NCBI RefSeq assembly: GCF_014633365.1
Contig: NC_068339.1
Span: 11,679,925 to 11,743,924 of the forward strand
DNA length: 64,000 bases
From: Diospyros lotus
Taxonomy: Eukaryota; Streptophyta; Magnoliopsida; Ericales; Ebenaceae
Direction: 5' to 3'
Part shown: piece after piece, positions 1 through 14,200 of the stretch
Position numbering within the stretch: position 1 is the first letter of the stretch
How the letters are laid out: each line of letters starts with the position of its first letter
Notes under the pieces: model-generated
What the model was told of the DNA's origin: nothing
The model's input: only the letters and a program-made list of their open reading frames with translations
Databases searched by the model: none
Position numbers and translations under genes: made by a program

Positions 1-1420
1 GGGTAGTAGGCTGTAAATGGTTGTTTAAGATAAAAGATAGGGCAGGAAATAATAAAAAAATCTAGTTATGAAGCTAGGTTAGTAGTAAGAGGATTTACCC
101 AAGTAGCTAGGGTGGACTTCAATGAAATTTTCTCACCAGTAGTGAGACGTACTTCTATTAGAATTTTGCTTGCTATGATTGCCCACTTAAACCTAAGCCT
201 AGAGTAGATGGATGTGACCACTGCATTCTTTCATGGTGAATTAGAAGAGGATATTTTAATGGAGCAACCAAAAGGATTTGAAATTAAGGGTAAAAGAGAG
301 CGTGCTTGCTGGAAAAGTCCCTATATGAACTCAAACAGTCCCCTAGGCAATGGTATAGAAAGTTTGACACATTCATGATCAACTAAGGATTCAAGAGAAG
401 TGATTTTGATTGTTGTGTCTATGTAAAATATATTTCTGCTAAAATCTCAAATTATATCCTCCTTTATGTTGATGACATGTTGATTGTAAGTCAATTGGAT
501 GAGGAAATTCAAAATTTAAAATTGAAGTTGAAATCAGCCTTTGAAATGAAAGAGTTAGGAGAGGTTAAGAAGATTTTAGGGATTGAAATATCAAGGAATA
601 GATAGCAAAGAGTGCTTCAGCTATCCCAAAAGTTCTATCTAGAGAAATTAATTAGGAAATTTCATATGCTTGATGCAAAGGAAGTGAATGTTCCTTTTGC
701 TCATCATTTCAAGTTATCCCACATGGAATCCCCGAGTGATGAAGAGAGCATTAGAGAAATGAACAAGATTTCCTATTCTAGTGTTGTAGGAAGCCTTATG
801 TATTATATGGTGTGCACAAGGCCGGATTTAGCTCATGCCATGAGTGTTACAAGTAGGTTCATGGGCTGCTGTTAAGTGGATTTTTTAGATACCTAAAAAG
901 ATTAATTAATATGGTTTTAGTTTATGGTGGAACTAGTGTAAAAAATGAGCCTAACATTCTAGGGTTCACTAATGTTGATTATGCAGCATATTTAGACAAA
1001 AGGTCATCCACACGTTATGTTTTCAAGCTATGGAACTTAACCATTAGTTAGAAAACTAATTTATAATCTGTGGTGTCTCTTTCAACTACCAAGGCCGAGT
1101 ATATGGCTATCACTGAAGCTATGAAAGAGACTCTATGGTTGAAAGGATTAGTAAGTGAACTATTAGGAAAAAATGTTAAGGCTATCCTAAAGTGTGATGG
1201 CCAAAGTGCTATACACTTGGCTAAGAATCAAGCTCACCATAAGAGAACTAAACATATTGATGTAAAGTATCATTTTATTAGAGAAGTACTTGAAGGAAAG
1301 GAAATAGATCTGATTAAAGTTGCAGGTGAAGAAAATGCCGCTGATATGTTCACTAAGGCAGTTCCTATATCTAAATTGCACTATTGTTTAAGGCTTTTAC
1401 AGGTTTGTGTTTGTGAATGA
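1..1420 (+). pseudogene. Decayed Ty1/copia pol remnant (reverse transcriptase and RNase H)
   Basis: Translation across frames gives reverse transcriptase pieces in order: a WLFKIK-like start near base 20, SLYELKQSPRQWY near 315-355 and the catalytic YVDDM box near 465-480. A longer open stretch (612-875) follows with the copia signatures YSSVVGSLMYYMVCTRPDLA. RNase H follows at 1070-1420 with STTKAEYMAITEA, CDGQSAIHLAKN and the HIDVKYHFIRE block, ending in DMFTKAVP. Stops and frameshifts between the pieces show that the element is dead. The 5' part (gag, protease, integrase) lies outside the window. It runs in the same direction as the LSD1 gene downstream and sits in its promoter or 5' UTR intron. 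Copia assignment rests on motifs only. Confidence 0.9.
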
Positions 1421-1501
1421 TTAGTCTACTTTGCAGGTCCTAAAGAAGAGCAGTTAATGGAATCGGTTTCAGGCAAATACTCATGCAAAATGGTGGAGAT
1501 T

Positions 1502-2110
1502 TGTTGAGTTTTGCATCAAGTATATTCTAGAAGGCTTAGAAAAAATCAGGGAATTCAAGAGTGATTCAAGTGACAATATTAGTTAGATTGTTCCTAACGA
1601 TAACGGTCATATGAGGGCATTTTAGACATTGTGTAAGTCTTATGTTGTATCCTTGTATTGTCCACCCTAATTGTCTATAAATAGAAGGCAAGGGGCAATC
1701 GTTTGAGCATCATTCATGATTGCGTACGAGTGCAAGTGATTGAGAGAAAAGTCTAGAGAGAAATATAGCCTTTGTAATCTTGGTTTTCATTATGTACTCG
1801 TGAGGGACTCTTGTGTACTGATTCTTTGAAGATTTCTAGTGAATTGCTCTCGGGATCTAAGGCTGGATGTAGGATTGTGATCTGCAATCTGAACCTGGAT
1901 GAATCATTGTGTTCATCGTGTGGTTTGCCATATTTTCAATTCTGTTTTGTTTCTGATTTACTGTTTCTGTTGTTGGGGTTGTATCGTGTGTGTGTGACTG
2001 TTATTGGCCAAGATTGAGTGTTCCTAGTGCTCCTAATTTTAATAGGTACCACTATTACTTTGATTGGAATTTTGATTGGTTTGGATCAAACAGGGGAACT
2101 TTTCAACTAT
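1502..2110 (+). repeat. Probable 3' LTR of the decayed copia element (right end not resolved)
   Basis: A purine-rich stretch (GGTGGAGA) just after the RNase H region is followed by TGTTGAG at 1502, the usual start of a copia 3' LTR. A TATAAATA box lies about 175 bp inside. The second LTR is not in the window, so the right boundary is a guess. No CA terminus or target duplication could be fixed before the LSD1 exon at 2227. Confidence 0.5.
1676..1683 (+). promoter_or_regulatory. TATA box in the copia LTR
   Basis: TATAAATA sits about 175 bp into the presumed LTR, the normal place for the retrotransposon promoter. Transcripts from here would read toward LSD1. Activity is not shown by the sequence. 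Confidence 0.4.
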
Positions 2111-2228
2111 CTTGGGTGTATTTAATAGTTCACAGCTATTTCTTTTGTGAGGATTCTTATCTTTCTTCAAGATCTTCAGTATGATTACAGAGTTTGTGGC
2201 ATTCCATGATTTTTTTTACATTACAGAT

Positions 2229-5200
2229 ATGCAGAACCAACTAGTGTGCAGTGGGTGTAGGAACATTCTTCTTTATCCTAGAAGTGCTACAAGTGTCTGC
2301 TGTGCATTGTGTAATGCAATAACTCCAGTCCCCCCTCCTGGTATCTTCTATCACTATTTGCTTTAAATTTATTTGAATATCTGAGAGCATCTGATTGTGC
2401 ATTTAATTCACTTCTCACAAGGTCCCTTTTACTGTGTGAATGTGATTCACACTTCTTACTAGGCCTGTTTTACTGTTTCCTACAGATTATTGCATGTAGT
2501 AAAATGGGTCAAAAAATTGATAAAGGTATGTAAACACAAGTAGTGTTGCCAGTGCATCCAGTTAACATAATAAGCTACAAATATGAATCTACAGACTATT
2601 TTGGTAATCCTACATTGTTGGCAATGTACAAGTTTTTTGTGGGTTACAATGATTTTCCATAGTATGGAAGATTTTTTAGCAACTTATCTTTTATTTCGGT
2701 TATTAACTTCTATAATAAGAAAAATTAGTTCTTTCTATTTTATTGTAGAACATTGTGTATGGCTTCTAAATATCTGGCAGAAGCATTTTTAATGTCCTTG
2801 CTAATGTTTAATGCTTATTAAACCGCCAGCTATGAAATACAGAGAAACTGGAGAAAAGAAGTCAATTCAAATTTCACTTTGGCATTGCAAAAAACCTTAT
2901 TTGGTTTAACCAAATATTTAGTTACAAATTGGACAAATATGTTTGGACTTTGGAAAACCTATTCTTTGCTGCTGCAAAAATCAATTGATTTTGAACAATA
3001 ATTTGGCACTTGCAACATATGATACACCTTTAATTAGTTGCCATGCATATATTTCCCCACTCCAGTATGTATATATTCTATCATATTGATTTATTCAACC
3101 AAGACATCAACATAGTGAGGGGATTGATTAATATGATCACAGTGATTGACATGGTCAAGGAATGCTAGAGTATCAGTAAATGATATAAACAAGAAACATC
3201 TTCAAAACTTACATCGATGTTTTTGGAGACAGTCATGATGGATGTAATGTGGATATTCCAATAAACCATTACATTGGCAGGTACGTTCTAAATTTGATAA
3301 TGTGCTGGGAGGGGCACTGCATGGTGCAATGGCCATATCTCTTGACTGTCAGGCATCAAAACATGTATCTGAGTTTGAGTTATAGATTGCCCCCATAAAA
3401 ATGCACAAACATTGTCATACAAAGATAGCCTTATCTGGATCATGTGAAATTACTGTAATGAAGGAAAAAAGTAACATGTTTCTTATTAATATTTGCTTGA
3501 GGGCTTCCATCATTTGGTGGCATTTTATGGCTCAGATTGGACATCCATGGAATCAGATGGAGTTGCCATTCTGACTAGGTTAGACATTCTTGGAATTGGA
3601 TATACTTTTGGACTTAACATATAATCTATTTTGAAACATGCAGGAATGGAAATGGCGCAGCTTATATGTGGAGGTTGTCGTACATTGCTTATGTATACGC
3701 GTGGGGCTACAAGTGTGAGATGCTCCTGTTGCCAAACAGTGAACCTTGCTCCAGGTACCACTGTCTGAAGGCTTGTTTTCATGTAGTGATTGATCCACTC
3801 TGGAATTTGTAACATCAACACTCAGATTTGCAACCCCCAATCTGATATTTGTTTCTCCCCCCACTGAATTTCTTCTGAAAATATCATTCATTCCGTCTAT
3901 AGACTACAGTTTGTTTCATCTGACATATTGCATAGTTCAAAGAAAAATGGGAAAGGCCTGTTCAAGAATTTCTCTCTTTGTTTGTTCTTTTTCCTTTTTT
4001 GTCCAAGTCCTTTGCTTTCTGTTCATGTGAACTTGCATATGTATCTTGCTTACATCCTAATTAGAAATCATTTCCATAGATATGCATAAAATGTTTTTGG
4101 ATCTGTCCCATCTCTGTAGACCATGTTATGCATGTGGTAATCTGAATCTTCAACACATTCATTTCAGATCTGTTCTGTCTGTGTAGTCTACATAAGATAT
4201 GAAAATATCAGGTTGCTTTTCGACAGAGGAATTTCAAATGCTGTCATTTGAAATTTGTAATTTCAAATGCTTTCATTTCAAATTCTTTCATTTGAAATAA
4301 TTTATCCTTCTATTTCTTGGACCTAAATCCAAATGCTTCCAACAATAATGTATCCAAACTATTCGGAATTTCAAATTCCAAATGACGAATGATATTTGAC
4401 CCTATCCAAATGCACAATCAAAGTAGTCATCCATCCCTTTTCTCATAAACAGGATCTGATCTACTTTACTGCTGTCAAGTTTGTGATGGGTCACTGTAAA
4501 CAACTCATAAATAGCTTTCTCCCGCAAACATGTTTAGAGGCACCAAAACCCATGCACACCAAGTACCCATGGAAGAGTATCTTTGACCTGGAAGTTTTTA
4601 TTTACACCAAACTAGGAGAATGCAGAAAACACTTGCAAAGAAACGGTGGGAAAAAAGTTAATAACCTATTTTCTCTTATGTCCTTTTTTTTCCTATTACC
4701 AAGTAGTGTTTATTGTACCTTTTTGGAGTTTGAATGCATATAAAAGCTAAAATACTTTGTGTTCAACAATTTTTAAACTGCGAGATATTATGTGAAATTG
4801 AATAAGTAAACTACTTAGAGTGGTAACATTTACCACTCTGGTCTTTTAAGTGTTTTTTAAGTTGATGTACCCTTAGTTGTTTCTTCATTGTGCAATTGTG
4901 TTTTTTGGTTCTTAGGTGTTTAGGTATGGTAAATATATAGGCTTTTTCCCCCCTATCCCTGTCATTATTTTTTATGCTAGGCAAATGGCATATTGCTTGT
5001 ATGGTTTTGTTAGTTCATTGGGTATTTGGGTGTATTTATTGAAATATCAGCCTTTAATTATACCACATTATTTTGTCCTTTTTGAAGTTCTTTGACCAAA
5101 TATTCCTGTCTAAATTTTGGTTTTTTGTTGTTCTTGTAAAAGCAGATCAGTTCGGTCGTGTCAATTGTGGGAATTGTCATACTATGCTGATGTACCCATA

Positions 5201-8200
5201 TGGAGCTCCATCAGTCAAATGTGCAATTTGTCACTACATTACACCTGTTAATGTGAGTGATCATCTCATTTACTGATCTTAGATGTATTTATTTTTTGGA
5301 AACTTATATTTCAGCATTTGATATTTGTTTAGTTTTGTCTTTAGCTTTTAAGTTGCTGCGCAGATTCTATTTATGACCTAGTGATATTTCTTTGTTTGGA
5401 ATTGGATGAGGAAGGTTTTGTAATTTAATAATTCCCTAGGACTTCGACTCAGCTTGACTCCTTAATTCAGTTACTGAGGGTTGGATTAGGCGCTCTTCTT
5501 TTTATTATTAACTAATCTCTTCAATGTTCGATTATACTCATATTAGAACTTTTCTGTGAATGCTGTTCTGATCTTAGTGGTCTTATTCTGTCTCCCATGC
5601 TAGGAAGCATTACTCCTTTTTTCATTCCAATTTCAACGATTGATTGGTCTGTGTGCCTCTCTTATGACAGAGTGAGGCATTGTGCGGCACTTGTGTGCTC
5701 ACTCTAGATCTGTCTCGCAGAGTTGCTGGTGTGCTTTAGAGAGGGAGAGGGGGGTGTGCGACACAGGTGTGCTTCAGAGTTCAGGAGGGGAGGGGGGGTT
5801 GTGCAGCGCTGCCAGCTGGTGTGCTTCAGAGTTCGGGGGGGGGGGGGGGTGCGCTTTAGGGTTTGGAGTCTTTGGATTTGGACGAATGGACGGTCCTATC
5901 CTATTAAATTCTATTTTATTTGAACAAAAACAACCTGAGGTTGAAAAAGATGTGCTTGGGTACTTGTAAATGTTATACCCGAGAGCTTAGAAAGAGTAAG
6001 GAGGAAACTTGAAGAAAAGGAAGACTGTTTTCCTTGATCTCAAGTGGGGTATTTATACATGAGTACATCTTATACATGAGTACATCTAATTTCTTCCTAA
6101 AATATAGGAATACGTGATAAATGAAATCAAACAACTTTGAACTTGATTTTTTCTGATAGAATTATCCATGTAATCTCCTTCTTTCTTGGTGCTTTATCTT
6201 CTCATCTCTTATATCTTTTAACTTGAAACTTTATTCTCAACAACTTGATCTCAAACCAAGCTTTATCTTCTCATCTCTTATCTCTTTTAACTTTGAAATA
6301 CCCTAACAACCCTACCTCTTAATTTTCGACCATCAAGGACTCATTTTTCCCGATTTTTCCAACACTCTCCCTCAACCTAGTGAATAGATATCAATCATTC
6401 CCAACTTGCCAACTAAGAACTCAAACGCTTGTTTGGATAGGGTTTTGGTAAGAATGTTAGCTTCTTGATCTTTTGTAGAGACATTGGGTAGGTTAAGCAC
6501 CCCTGAGTCCATCTCATGTTTGATAAAATGTCTGTCAATACACACATGCTTTATCTGGTCATGTTGTATAGGGTAGTGAAACTATGTTTATTGCTAATTT
6601 GCTGTCATTGTATAGCTTCATAGGATCTGTTCTAGGTATATTTAGATCCCTTAGAAATCTCTCAATCCAAATGAGCTCACACAAACCTTGAGCAATTGCT
6701 CAATATTTTGCTTCTGGCCACTACAGACTGCTTCTTGCTCCTTCATGTCACAAGATTCCCCCATCACCTGGTGCAATAATCAGTTGTAAATTTGCTATCT
6801 TTCATTGACCTAGCCCAATATGCATCTACATACCCTTCTATATCTCGATTGTCACTCTTTTTAAACAAAATTCCTTGCCTGGAGTTACTTTGAGATACTT
6901 TAAAAATTAAAACATCATTAGTTGCTTCTAGATGTTGCTTTGTAGGTGCATGCATAAATTGGCTAATCACACTAACACTAAAAGCAATATTAGGCCTTGT
7001 GAGAGATAAATATATTAGCTTACCGACCAACCGTTGGTACTATTCATGGTTTACTGGTGAATCATTCTCAGTGTCCTGCCTCCAATTTGTCTCCAAAGGA
7101 GTGCTGGCTGGTTTGCATCCAATTTCCCCTGTTTCTTTTAGAAAATCTAGGACATACTTCATTTGAGTAACAAATATTCCATGTTTCCTTCGAGTTATTT
7201 CCATATCAAGAAAATATTGAAGAGTACCAAGATCTTTAACCTGAAATTCATTTTTCAAATGAGCCTTTAATGTTGTAATTTCTTGATGATCATCAGGTGT
7301 AATTACAATGTCATCCATGTATACAATTAGGATAGTTCTTTTCCCATTTGCTGATTGTTTTTTGAACAATGTGTGATTAGTTTGTCCTTGAATATATCCA
7401 AAGCCCTTTAATGCAACACTGAATCTTGTAAACCATGCTCTAGGAGATTGTTTTAATCCATAGAGTGATGTCTTAAGTTTGCATACTTTGTTATCACCTT
7501 CTTCAAATCCAGGGGGCATTCTCATAAACACTCCTTCCTCTGGGTTACCATTTAGAAATGCATTCTTGATGTCCATTTGATAAAGTTCCCAATCCATATT
7601 AACTGCAAGAGATAAAAGTACCTTAATTGAATTCATCTTGGCTACCAGTGCGAACGTTTCTTCATAATCAATCCCCATATGTTTGGGTGTGTCCCTGAGC
7701 CATCAATCTTGCTTTATATCTCTTAATCTCCCCATCAAGCTTGAACATTATAGAGAATATCCATTTACAGCCCACAATTTTCTTCCCTTAGGGAAAATCA
7801 ACCACTTTCCATGTTTTATTTTCCAAAAGTGCTCTCATCTCTTCATCCACAACAACTTTCCACTTGGGATCTTGTAGGGCTTCTTGAATATCATAAAGAA
7901 TCTCCACACTATCCATACTTGCAAGAGATATTGATTAGACAATTTAGTCAAATTATGTGATATAGGATATTGAGTGCATGACCTTACTCCTTTCTTGAGA
8001 GCAATTGGGAGGTTTAAGTCTTCAACCATCATATACTTGTTTGTGGGTTTTGGACTATGCCTTGGTTCAAATGGCTGTATAGCTTGGGGATCTTTTGGTC
8101 TCCTCGAATAACCTTGGTTGGTTTATCAGTACCAAGTTCTCCCCCTTTAGTCAATTTCTGATCATGTGTTGAAACTTCAGAAGTTGAGCTATGGGAAGGT

Positions 8201-11200
8201 GAAGGTGAACTTTGAGGAGGAGGAGAATTTTGGCATAGAAAAGAGTGAGATGGGAGCAAGATGGGTAGAGATATAGAAGGATTCCAATAGTTATCTTTAC
8301 TTACCTTCTCCCTTTGAAGAGAACTATGGAGAAAAAAGGTTTGGTTTTTTCTAAAGGTAACATCATATGTAACATAGAATTTGTTTTAAGGAAGGGTTAT
8401 AGCATTTGTACCCTTTGGTAGTTGGTGAATATCCCACGCACATTTAATGGGTCTAGGATCAAATTTGCCCTTCTGAGGCTGCTGGTTATGAACATAGATA
8501 GTACATCAAAAAATTCATGGTGATAATGAGTTATGCAACCGGATGTGAGGGAAGGTATAAAGTAGGCAGTTTTGAGGGTAATCGGTTGATAAGATAGGCC
8601 ATGATTAGAACTGCTTCCCCCCAAAAGAAATTAGGTACATGGCTAGCAAACATAAGGGATTGGACTACTTCTAGTAGGTGTCTATTCTTTCTTTCAGCCA
8701 CACCGTTTTGTTGGGGTGTGTAAGGGCAAGAGGTTTGATGAAATATACCTTGATCAATAAGGTATTGGTTTAAGTCATTTATAAAATATTCTCTCACATT
8801 GTTAGTGCACAGGATTTGGATGTTGACTTAAAGGACATTGATAACATGTTTGTGGAACTGGTTGACATGGTGCTAGCCTTAGGTTTTTCTTTCATAAGGT
8901 ACACCCAACATATACGAGTGTAGTCATCAATAAAAGTAATAAACTATTTAAAGCCCGTTAGGGAAGAAGAAAGAGAAGGACTCCAAATGTCACTATATAT
9001 GAGATGAAATGGTTTTGACATGTAATATGGATGAGAAGGATAAGTGCTTTTGGTTTGTTCAGCATAGATACAATGTTCACATTGAAATAGAGAAGAATCT
9101 TTATTGTTAAACAACTTTGGATACAACGATTTAAGGTAAACAAAACTAGGATGGCCAAGGCATTTATGCCAAAACATTATTTGTAAATGAGAAGAAACCA
9201 AGGAAGTATTTTCAAGTAATGGAATAGAGGTAGAACTAGCACCGTTGAGAATGTAGAGACCATTTTTCTCCCTAGCACTACCAATCGTTCGTCCCGAAAA
9301 CTGGTCTTGAAACACACAAAAAGAAGGAAAGAAGATTACTACACAATTATGGTCTCTTGAGAGCTTACTAATAGACACAAGGTTGCAGTTCAATTTTGGA
9401 ACATAAAGGACAAAATTTAATCTTAAGCTAGATACATCAATAGAACCTTGACCCACTGCTTTTGAAATTGTGCCATCTGCCATTGGGGGATTTCACTATC
9501 AACATCACATTTTTCATAGGTTAAAAAATTAGTTTGGTTTCTTCTAGTCATATGATCTAATGCACCAGTATCAATAATCCACCCTTCATCAATATAGCCA
9601 TTTGTAAGACAAAATTCTGGTGTTACCTTTATGAGCAACAGTTGTCATGGAGGATGCAGCATTTGCTTCTTTAAGCAGTTGTTGATTGTTCAATAGTGTC
9701 TGTAAAAATTTTATCTGTTCAACAAATAATTTTAGATTACTAGATTTCTTTGTCATTGGTTGATTCGGTGGTAAGGGCGCGATTGGGCTCACGATTTGTC
9801 TCCCGTTGGTTATGTGATTTTTAGTCAATTGGTTTGCCATGTAATTTCCAACATGTCTCCTTTGTATGGTTGGCTTATTACAATGACTGCACCATAGTTG
9901 TTCCTTTCGAGCTTTTTGATTGCGTTGATGTGATATTGGTGGCCTATTCTAATGGGTTGTCAAGGCAGATAAAGAGGAGTCCAATTCAATAGAGGAGCTG
10001 GTAAGCATCACTCTTCTTCGACTCTCTTCTCTTCTAACCTCTGCAAAGACTTCACGAATACAAGTAAATGGCTTAGTACTTAATAACCTGCCACGTACCT
10101 TGTCCAAGTCCTTGTTTAATCCGAGAAGGAATTCAAAAATCCGCTCTTTTTCAAGCAGTTGTTTGAACTTGACACCATCTTTAGGACAGTTCCAATCCAT
10201 ATTGTAAAACAAGTCCATCTCTTGCCATAATTCAGTCGAAGAATTATAGTATTTAGTGACTGATTTGTGCCTTGTCAGGTATCTCGAATTTTGTATCACT
10301 TCAAAACATTGTGAAGTGTTTTTCAAGTCGAAATAGATCTCTTGGACAACCTCCCATATGTCTTTGGCTGTTTTGTAAAATAAGTAGGTTCTCCCAATCT
10401 TAGATTCCATGGAGTTGATCAACCATGCCATCAAAATGGAATTTTCAGCATCCCAAGCCTCATAGGTTGGAGCTGTTGAGGCAAGCTTTGGAATGGCACT
10501 AGTGACATACCCGACCTTGCCTTTCCCTTTGAGCACAAGGAAAATGGACCGAAACCATTATCTGAAATTGGTTCCATTTAACTTGTGTTGAGTGATTTGG
10601 AGAAAATGATTATCAAGAGAGGAGGACTGGACAGAGTTTAGAATGGATGAAGGGTTTTCATCGTGAGATGTGGATGAAGAGGAGTTGGTCGCAACCGAAC
10701 TGGTCGTAGCCATTGCTTGCTCTGATGCCATGAACAAAAACAACCTGAGGTTGAAAAAGATGTGCTTGGGTGCCTATAAATGTTATACCCGAGAGCTTAG
10801 AAAGAGTAAGGAAGAAACTTAAAGAAAAGGATGTGCTTAGGTGCCTATAAATGTTATACCCGAGAGCTTAGAAAGAGTAAGGAAGAAACTTGAAGAAAAG
10901 GAGGAGCTTAGAAAGAGTAAGGAAGAAACTTGAAGAAAAGGAGGACTGTTTTCCTGCCATTCCTTGATCTCAAGTGGGGTATTTATACATGAGTACATCT
11001 AATTTCCTCCTAAAATATAGGAATACATGATAAATGAAATCAAATAACTTTGAACTTGATTTTTTCTGATAGAATTATCTGTGTAATCTCGTTCTTTCTT
11101 GGTGCTTTATCTTCTCATCTCTTATCTCTTTTAACTTAAAATTTTATCCTCAACAACCTGATCTCAAACCAAGCTTTATCTTCTCATCTCGTATCTCTTT

Positions 11201-14200
11201 TAACTTGAAACTTTATCCTCAACAACCTGATCTCAAACCAAGCTTTATCTTCTCATCTTTGTATCTTTTTTAACTTTAACCCTAACAAGCCTACCTCTTA
11301 ATTTCTGGCCATCAAGGACTCATTTTCTCGATTTTTCTAACAATATTATATATATTATGGTAAATGATGAATTGGTGCTCCTAAGTTGTGTGTGTGTGTA
11401 TGTGTGTGTGTGTATATATATATATATATACATGTTCCCAGGGTATACTAGTAATAGATAATAGATGCGTTCCTTTTATTTGTATCTGTTGTAGTTTGGA
11501 TTGAACCAATTGTACTTAGAAATGGATGGCAGTTGTACCTAGAAGGTAGCAACCTTCAGTTATACTTGATTTGAATATTTGGCAGCTCTATTGTCGCAAA
11601 ATCACTGCTATCTGGATCAATATATAAGACTGATCTAGCATAACTCATAGCCATGAATAAATACATTTGAAATATTTATGATTTCTCTCTTCCAAATTCT
11701 CTCCATCTCTCTCTCAATCTTTCCTTCCCTCACTTCCTGTACTTCTGATTCTCCCTACACTTCTACCAAATTTCCCCCATCATTCTTTTAATTTCCAATC
11801 CAAACCCTAAGCTAACCCTAGATACATGACAATTAGTATTAAAGCCAACGATTCTCGGTTGTGATTCCGTCAAATCCTATTAACTGATCCAACAAAGCAG
11901 AGTTTGGCAATTTCGGAAGCAAAGCAAAGGCTGACAAATTCCGACGATATAGGCTGTGATTGTTGGCGATCTAGGAGCGAAGCAACATCCGACCGAATCT
12001 TTGGAAGTTGTGACTGACAAAGCGGGTTCATAATGGTCGATCGCCGGCAACTACAGTGGACCTAGGCCACTTAGTCAAGAGAATTTAAAGGAAGTTACAA
12101 GATTGAGGCAGTGGGACTTAAGGCGATCCTATCAATTCCGATTGGATGAAGTCACAAAGCAAATCCAGGAAAATTGTGGCAGTTGTTCCCTAGCGGCTAG
12201 ATCCAAGTCACTACATGTGATAAAGGTGAGCAGCCCAGGCAATTCCAGTGGTCTGGTGAATTCAACAGAATCGAAAGTTCTAACAATTGACCGAGCCAAC
12301 TTCTAGAAATGATTTAGGTAGAGCGCTTGAATTTCAAAGCAACTTGAAGTAGTAGAGATTCGAAATTTGATTTGCATACAGGAGACAAGGGATTCTTGAA
12401 ATTCGATTCCGATGCATGGAGGGTGATTGACGACTGGTATTTGAGGCCAAAAGGGGAAGGCAAAGCAGACCAGGAGATTTCTGGCCGTAGGTTCCACTAC
12501 GATCGCAATCAGATAGTTGTTCTAGGGCTGTAAGTTCAGAAATTCAATGGTGTTCCTATCCGATTTTGAAGAAATCAAAACCTGATTCCAAGGAGAGAAA
12601 ATCGATCATTGGAAGCCAATTTCGACGGTGATTCTTGGCCATGTATAGGCGATCATTTCTGATATGTTCCCAAAGGTTTCAAAGGCTGTTTGATCAGCTA
12701 CAACGGAACCCACGAACTTCAGCTGCTGTAGGAGATTCAGGAAGGCGACCTCAACCATTATCGAAACGAATTGAGATTCAGGAGATTCCAATTAGAAGTT
12801 TGACTATTCACAACAATGAAGCAGTGAATAGAATTCCACAAGCGATGATTCCCATCGAATTCTAGGCTATGAGTAAAAGGAAACAAGAGGTTTTAGGCTT
12901 TGAAATTTAGTTAGCTTTGTTCGAAGTGGAAAGGCGAAGTAGAACGGGTGGTCTTCGACTATTGAATTGCATTTGAGGTGAGTATAGGAGACTTTTGCAG
13001 TAGGTGAGCCGAGAGGTGGAATCAGATCTATTACCTAGTGGCTCATTTTGCTGGGGAATTGAAGATCGTTGATTGTTGTGAGGCGATCGGTTATCCTACG
13101 TGACTGCGATGAAGCGGAAGAGAAGGTTGATTCGTAGCTGTTTTCTGAGGCTGTTGTAGTGTGTGTTTGGTAAGACGAAGCAAAGCATTCCAACGAGTTC
13201 GATTGGTCTCGACTGTTGAAATTGAGATCGATCATAACCGAAGGAGATAAGTGACCCTCGGCTAGGAAGTTGCAGTTGGTTTTGACGGTGATTTTAGACA
13301 CTTTTACAGTTGATCAAGGAAAGTGAATTCAATTCAGCTAACTTTCGACAATTCATAGCTGGATTCTAAAATTTGAGCAGCTGATTCACAGTCACTACGG
13401 GAATTAGTGAAGCTAATCCAGAGGTGAATCAGGTGCTGAGATAGATCAGTCACAAGAAGCAGAGCCGATTGGGTCATAGGAGGTTTTGGATTCACCATGT
13501 TTAGAGCTCACGCTCCTTGGTCTTCGACCTGTCCTGCTCGTGAGATTTTTGTGATGGCTAACAACGCATGTGTAAAATAGTTGGAGACTCAATTGCAACA
13601 GAAGAATGTTGCAGTTTCGGTGGGTTGCAATAGAAATCACAAGGAGTTTAGCTGGAATTAGGAGACATGGGAAAAGAGGCTTGATAATAAGTTTAGTCAA
13701 ATGTGGAGGAAATAGGTCGTGCGATACGTGAGGAGATGCAAGAGTTTTTCATATTACTGTATAAGGAGTATCAATTCAGTATCCCAACTGAATTCTTCTA
13801 TAAGTCAGGAGGAGATATTGCTACAGATGATATTCTCGAAAGTCTAGAACAAGAGATAATTGATGTAGTCCATCAAGCGACAGGAATGAACGGAGATAAT
13901 AAAGACGTTATGGAGTTTGGGATAAACATATCGGGGTCTTTGGGATCTGAAATTCATCCAGTTTTTCTCAAAGAGATACAAGCTCAATCCATTTCTTAAA
14001 ATAGTAGTGTTGAGATGAATTCTGTTGCAGTGATTGAGAAGTTAGAAGAAGGAATAATACGTCAAGATGTATCTACTGAAAGGTTGCAAGAGGAAAATGG
14101 GAGAGTATTTGATGAAGTGACAGAGGAAGCCAAGGCCAACAAGTTACCCCTAGTAACTAATGCATGGATTGTAGGATTGGATGGTGTCTTGGATCGGAAT

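Larger units (their letters stand above)
5921..11342 (-). mobile_element. Ty1/copia LTR retrotransposon in LSD1 intron 3, degenerate
   Basis: A structurally complete minus-strand element of 5.4 kb. Its 3' LTR is 5921-6364 and its 5' LTR is 10731-11342. The primer-binding site abuts the 5' LTR, and a purine-rich tract (GGTTGAGGGAGAG on the minus strand) precedes the 3' LTR. On the minus strand the LTRs start TGTTGG or TGTTAG and end TTCA. Order on the minus strand is gag, zinc knuckle, protease, integrase, reverse transcriptase, RNase H, which is the Ty1/copia order. Flanks are TTATT (left) and ATATT (right), a 4-of-5 match to a target duplication. Several frameshifts and stops interrupt gag-pol. 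It lies antisense to LSD1 in an intron and must be spliced out for LSD1 expression. Confidence 0.93.

Noticed and set aside
3525..3891. Two minus-strand frames of about 100 codons
   Set aside because: They are antisense to LSD1 exon 2 and its intron; no independent coding evidence.
5682..5969. A 95-codon Gly-rich frame
   Set aside because: Produced by the G-rich tandem repeat and running into the copia LTR.
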